From: Maribacter sp.
Lineage (GTDB): Bacteria; Bacteroidota; Bacteroidia; Flavobacteriales; Flavobacteriaceae
Reading direction: 5' to 3'
Assembly (NCBI GenBank): GCA_018679695.1
Contig: JAHHKH010000379.1
Span: 1-9,433 of the forward strand
DNA: 9,433 bases
The number at the start of each line of letters is the position of its first letter. Positions within the stretch are counted from its first letter, which is position 1. The position numbers were made by a program, and so were the translations under genes. The notes beneath the pieces were generated by a model. It ran no database searches. It was not told the origin of the DNA and saw only the letters and a list, made by a program, of their open reading frames with translations. Positions 6,513 through 9,433 of this stretch are shown here, piece after piece.

Positions 6513-8705
6513 TCATTCCTTTATTTCAACAACCCTAAGATCATTAATCGCCATGATATAGGAAGACTGATTAAAGTACCCTGAGGTCATATCCTTTTCA
6601 TATGAAAATTTATTCCCTGCGTATTCAGTTTCACCGATTATTCGTGAAACATCCATCAAATTGTTCTTATAGGCCAACTTTAGCAAGAGGTCGTACGTTA
6701 AATCAAAACCGCGAACAGCATAACGATCAGGTATATCACCAAATCGTTTTTGATAAGACTCAATAAAAGCGCTATTATCCGCTTCACGATATACCGATGG
6801 ATAAGTGAAATTAAGATTGGATAGATGCGTGCTTGAGATGATGTCATTGTCAAAGGCCTTGTTGTGATTGGTGGTGAACATTCTCACCTGAACCTTTTCC
6901 GTACTCACCTCGGGATCTAATAACGAATTCTCAAAAGAATTTAAAATGGAGACGACACTTGAAATGAGTTTAAAATTTTCTGTTTCAACAAAAACCCAAT
7001 TTTCAAATTCCTCGGATAGCAATGTGGCCAACTTTTCCCTATTAATGCCAATATTTTCTTCTTCTTCCCTTACTTCAAGGATTTTTGCTTCTGGAAACCT
7101 TGATAAGATCAACTCCTTGGTGGCATTACTCTTTTCATCTGCAATAATGATAATATTTTCCTCAGTTATTTTTTCTTCCACATAGTTCAATATCCTTCCG
7201 CGCAACACCTCATCCGAGGTATAGGAAAAATAGACGTTGTTCAAGCTCAAATCACTTTTTGCTGGTATGGGCGCAATAACAGGAACTTGGTATTGCGATG
7301 CCTGTACAGCAACTTCTTTCAAGGATGGAAGATCTAACGGACCAACGATGGCACTGATTTCAGTGAGATTCTCACCCCTTAATATTTCTTTGGTCTTTAA
7401 TTGATCCAATTGATTGTCATACGTTTTTACATCCACTGAAATTCCTAATTTAGCCATAGAATCTATTGCCATCAATGCCCCGGAATAAAGTCCCAAGCTA
7501 TATTTAAGACTGTTCCTATTTTCTATTGATTCCTTAACCGATTCCTTGTCATTTAAATCAAGTCGATTCAATCGAAAAGGAAACATGAACACCAACTTAG
7601 GCCTATTTAAGGGATTAATGCTGTCCAATAGATTCAATTTATCCAAAACCAAGGAATTGCGCACTTCAAAATCACCTACTTGGTCTTTGGGTAGCTTTAA
7701 TACCATCCCTGCTTTTAATCCCTCCCGTAAATCTGGATTCAATTCCAAAAGATCTTTATAGGAAATACCCAATTTCCGTGTCAATGAAAATTCGGTCTGC
7801 TTTGGTTTTACCTCATAAAAGATGAAGTTATCCGTATTCACTTCACCCGGATCCGTTTTTCTCTCAGGAATCCGGATAACCATGCCTTCCTTCAAACCGC
7901 CCCGCTCAGCAATTTCAGGATTCAATCGTACAATCTCATCTGCTTTTACATTAAAATCTTTTTCCAATCGGTAAAAATTCATTTTGGCAGGAACCGTATA
8001 GGAAATATACAACTGCGTTTCTTGATCTTCAATAGTACTACCCAATGGCTTCGGCATTTTGAGCTGCTGACCTTCTGCCAAATAATTATTATTCTTTGAA
8101 AGATCGGGATTCAATACCAGCATACTGTCGATGGTAATTCCATATTTATGGGCAATACTCCAACGAGTCTCCTTGGGTGCTACAGTATAGGTTTCATAAT
8201 CTTCTTCATTAATGGCATTCTCATCGGGCTTCACCCTTTTGTATTTGGGTATTTTAAGTCTCATTCCCTTTTTAAGGAGCGAAGAGTATAATTCTGTATT
8301 AAATCTTTTAATATCATCCTCTGTGATATGATATCGTTGTGAAATACCAAACAAAGTTTCACGTTTTCTTACCCTGTGTGTCGTAAATCCGATAGGTTCC
8401 TCCTGTTCTGGTTTTTCTTCCATGACCACGGGTTTGGAATTGACGTCTATTGAATCACCGGTTACATTGGAAACCTTTGCACCCACAGGAATTACCAATA
8501 TGGTATTGGGTTTTAAATCATCGCCTTGTTTGATTTCCTTATTATAGGTAAAAATGTTATAAGGGGTTACCTTGTACTGCTTGGCAATACTTTCTATGGT
8601 CTCCCCTTCTTTCACTGCATGCGTTGTGAATTTTTGAGCTGTTGCCTTGCATCCTATTATGGTAAATACTAGCAATACAAGAATATTCTTGATCAATTGG
8701 TTCAT
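6513..8705 (-). CDS. Multi-LysM protein with a periplasmic-binding (type I) fold domain, likely lipoprotein
   Basis: Numbering from the first possible ATG (8717) gives 734 residues. A hydrophobic leader ends in TIIGC (C23), a plausible lipobox; a normal cleavage near ATA-Q is the alternative. Five LysM-like repeats follow, at about 32-77, 113-157, 176-222, 239-284 and 299-343, each ending in a (I/M)P turn. Repeats 1 to 3 are the better ones; 4 and 5 have lost the usual glycine/threonine of the first loop. Residues about 373-730 resemble the type I substrate-binding fold, with KLVFMFPF, LYSGALMAIDSMAKLG, IVGPLDLPSLKEVA and VPVIAPIPA as characteristic stretches. The likely site is the periplasm, with LysM binding peptidoglycan; no ABC permease gene is nearby, so classic transport is doubtful. 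Starts at 8717, 8711 and 8705 are possible; I prefer 8705, 6 nt after GGGA and 2 nt after the guaA stop. Ligand and role are unknown. Confidence 0.9.
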   Translation of the reverse strand: MNQLIKNILVLLVFTIIGCKATAQKFTTHAVKEGETIESIAKQYKVTPYNIFTYNKEIKQGDDLKPNTILVIPVGAKVSNVTGDSIDVNSKPVVMEEKPEQEEPIGFTTHRVRKRETLFGISQRYHITEDDIKRFNTELYSSLLKKGMRLKIPKYKRVKPDENAINEEDYETYTVAPKETRWSIAHKYGITIDSMLVLNPDLSKNNNYLAEGQQLKMPKPLGSTIEDQETQLYISYTVPAKMNFYRLEKDFNVKADEIVRLNPEIAERGGLKEGMVIRIPERKTDPGEVNTDNFIFYEVKPKQTEFSLTRKLGISYKDLLELNPDLREGLKAGMVLKLPKDQVGDFEVRNSLVLDKLNLLDSINPLNRPKLVFMFPFRLNRLDLNDKESVKESIENRNSLKYSLGLYSGALMAIDSMAKLGISVDVKTYDNQLDQLKTKEILRGENLTEISAIVGPLDLPSLKEVAVQASQYQVPVIAPIPAKSDLSLNNVYFSYTSDEVLRGRILNYVEEKITEENIIIIADEKSNATKELILSRFPEAKILEVREEEENIGINREKLATLLSEEFENWVFVETENFKLISSVVSILNSFENSLLDPEVSTEKVQVRMFTTNHNKAFDNDIISSTHLSNLNFTYPSVYREADNSAFIESYQKRFGDIPDRYAVRGFDLTYDLLLKLAYKNNLMDVSRIIGETEYAGNKFSYEKDMTSGYFNQSSYIMAINDLRVVEIKE

Positions 8706-8707
8706 AA

Positions 8708-9433
8708 TCATTCCCATTCAATTGTAGCAGGAGGTTTAGAGCTTATATCGTAAACAACCCTGTTAACTCCCGGTACCTTGTTTATTATCTCATTAGACGT
8801 TTTCTGTAAAAATTCATAGGGCAAATCTACCCAATCGGCCGTCATACCATCGGTACTTTCGACTGCTCGTAAAGCTACACATTTTTCATATGTTCTTTCA
8901 TCTCCCATCACCCCTACACTATTTACGGGTAAAAGCATGGCTCCGGCCTGCCAAACTTTGTCATAAAGTTTCCATTCCCTTAATCCATTGATAAAAATAG
9001 CATCAACTTCCTGTAAAATGGCAACCTTTTCACGGGTAATATCCCCCAAAATACGGATGGCCAAACCTGGTCCTGGGAACGGGTGTCTTCCTAAACGTTC
9101 TTCATCGATCTTCAAACTGGTGCCGACCCTGCGAACTTCATCCTTGAACAACATTTTTAAAGGTTCAACGACTTTCAATTTCATAAAATCGGGTAGCCCA
9201 CCCACGTTATGATGGCTTTTAATGGTAGCCGAAGGCCCTCCAGTTACCGATACCGATTCGATAACATCGGGGTATATAGTTCCCTGTGCCAGCCATTTTG
9301 CATTTTTTACCATATTCGCTTCATCATCGAAAACTTCGATAAAAACCTTTCCAATGATCTTGCGCTTTTTCTCAGGATCACTTTCCCCTGCCAATGCATC
9401 CAAAAAGCGTGCCGAAGCATCTACACCTTTAAC
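8708..9433 (-). CDS. guaA: GMP synthase (glutamine-hydrolysing), C-terminal part
   Basis: GuaA aminates XMP to GMP using glutamine and ATP in the cytoplasm. The gene runs off the right edge: the frame stays open to 9433 with VKGVDASARFLDALAG, so the TTG at 9403 is an internal leucine codon. About 241 of the usual 510 or so residues are visible, covering the later part of the ATP-pyrophosphatase domain (FIEVF, LAQGTIYPDVIES, HHNVGGLP) and the dimerisation/XMP-binding domain (RHPFPGPGLAIRILG, then a C-terminus ending KPPATIEWE). The glutamine amidotransferase domain and the SGGVDS loop lie outside. It ends in TGA at 8710-8708, and the next gene restarts 2 nt later, so guaA heads or precedes a tightly packed operon whose promoter is beyond the window. 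Confidence 0.98.
   Translation of the reverse strand, partial: VKGVDASARFLDALAGESDPEKKRKIIGKVFIEVFDDEANMVKNAKWLAQGTIYPDVIESVSVTGGPSATIKSHHNVGGLPDFMKLKVVEPLKMLFKDEVRRVGTSLKIDEERLGRHPFPGPGLAIRILGDITREKVAILQEVDAIFINGLREWKLYDKVWQAGAMLLPVNSVGVMGDERTYEKCVALRAVESTDGMTADWVDLPYEFLQKTSNEIINKVPGVNRVVYDISSKPPATIEWE

Noticed and set aside
5004..9212. Other open frames at 5004-5186 (-), 5231-5425 (+), 5591-5827 (+), 5758-5964 (+), 6176-6493 (+), 6946-7185 (+), 7546-7761 (+) and 8988-9212 (+)
   Set aside because: All are shadows of well-supported genes in other frames, with low-complexity or pattern-free translations.
9401..9403. TTG at 9403 as a start codon of guaA
   Set aside because: The frame continues upstream to the window edge with sequence typical of GuaA, so the gene is cut by the window and TTG is an internal leucine.
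1..9433. A mobile, defence or phage system
   Set aside because: I looked for transposase, integrase, toxin-antitoxin, restriction, CRISPR and phage proteins and for terminal or direct repeats. None is present; every sizeable frame is accounted for by housekeeping, envelope or single metabolic genes.

Overview
The window looks like a chromosomal segment from a Flavobacteriaceae-type member of Bacteroidota. The evidence is the long YidC with a lysine-rich tail, the LysM plus substrate-binding-fold protein directly behind guaA, an exported DUF922 protein, two perfect TAnnTTTG promoter boxes, AT-rich leaders without Shine-Dalgarno sites in front of most genes, and moderate-to-low GC. Genus cannot be set from the sequence alone. 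I see no mobile element, CRISPR array, tRNA, rRNA, integrase or phage gene. The region is mostly housekeeping and envelope genes.

Layout, left to right. Positions 1-389 (+) hold the 3' end of a fasciclin (FAS1) domain gene. It converges on yidC across a 350-base gap (390-739) with two terminator-like hairpins. A minus-strand block follows: DUF3820 small protein (4608-4366), pyrG (4311-2674) and yidC (2599-740), with candidate promoters just ahead of pyrG and yidC. A plus-strand gene (4666-5535) encodes a Tat-exported TIM-barrel protein of the hydroxypyruvate isomerase family. It diverges from the DUF3820 gene and converges on the next block. That second minus-strand block reads guaA (3' part, runs off the right edge), LysM/substrate-binding-fold lipoprotein, OsmC-family protein, and DUF922 putative secreted zinc peptidase. 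Its junctions are so tight (2-nt gaps, then a 13-nt overlap) that it is almost certainly one operon.

Two glutamine amidotransferases of nucleotide synthesis, GuaA (XMP to GMP) and PyrG (UTP to CTP), each sit next to cell-envelope genes. GuaA is followed by a wall-binding lipoprotein, a thiol peroxidase-type protein and a secreted putative peptidase; PyrG is followed by the membrane insertase YidC. No direct functional coupling is shown by the sequence. The points most worth a second look are the five-LysM protein with a periplasmic-binding fold (an LpoA-like layout), the near-identical stop-restart motif at two successive junctions of the guaA operon, the TTG start of the DUF922 gene, and the exported sugar-isomerase-like enzyme set between two opposing blocks.
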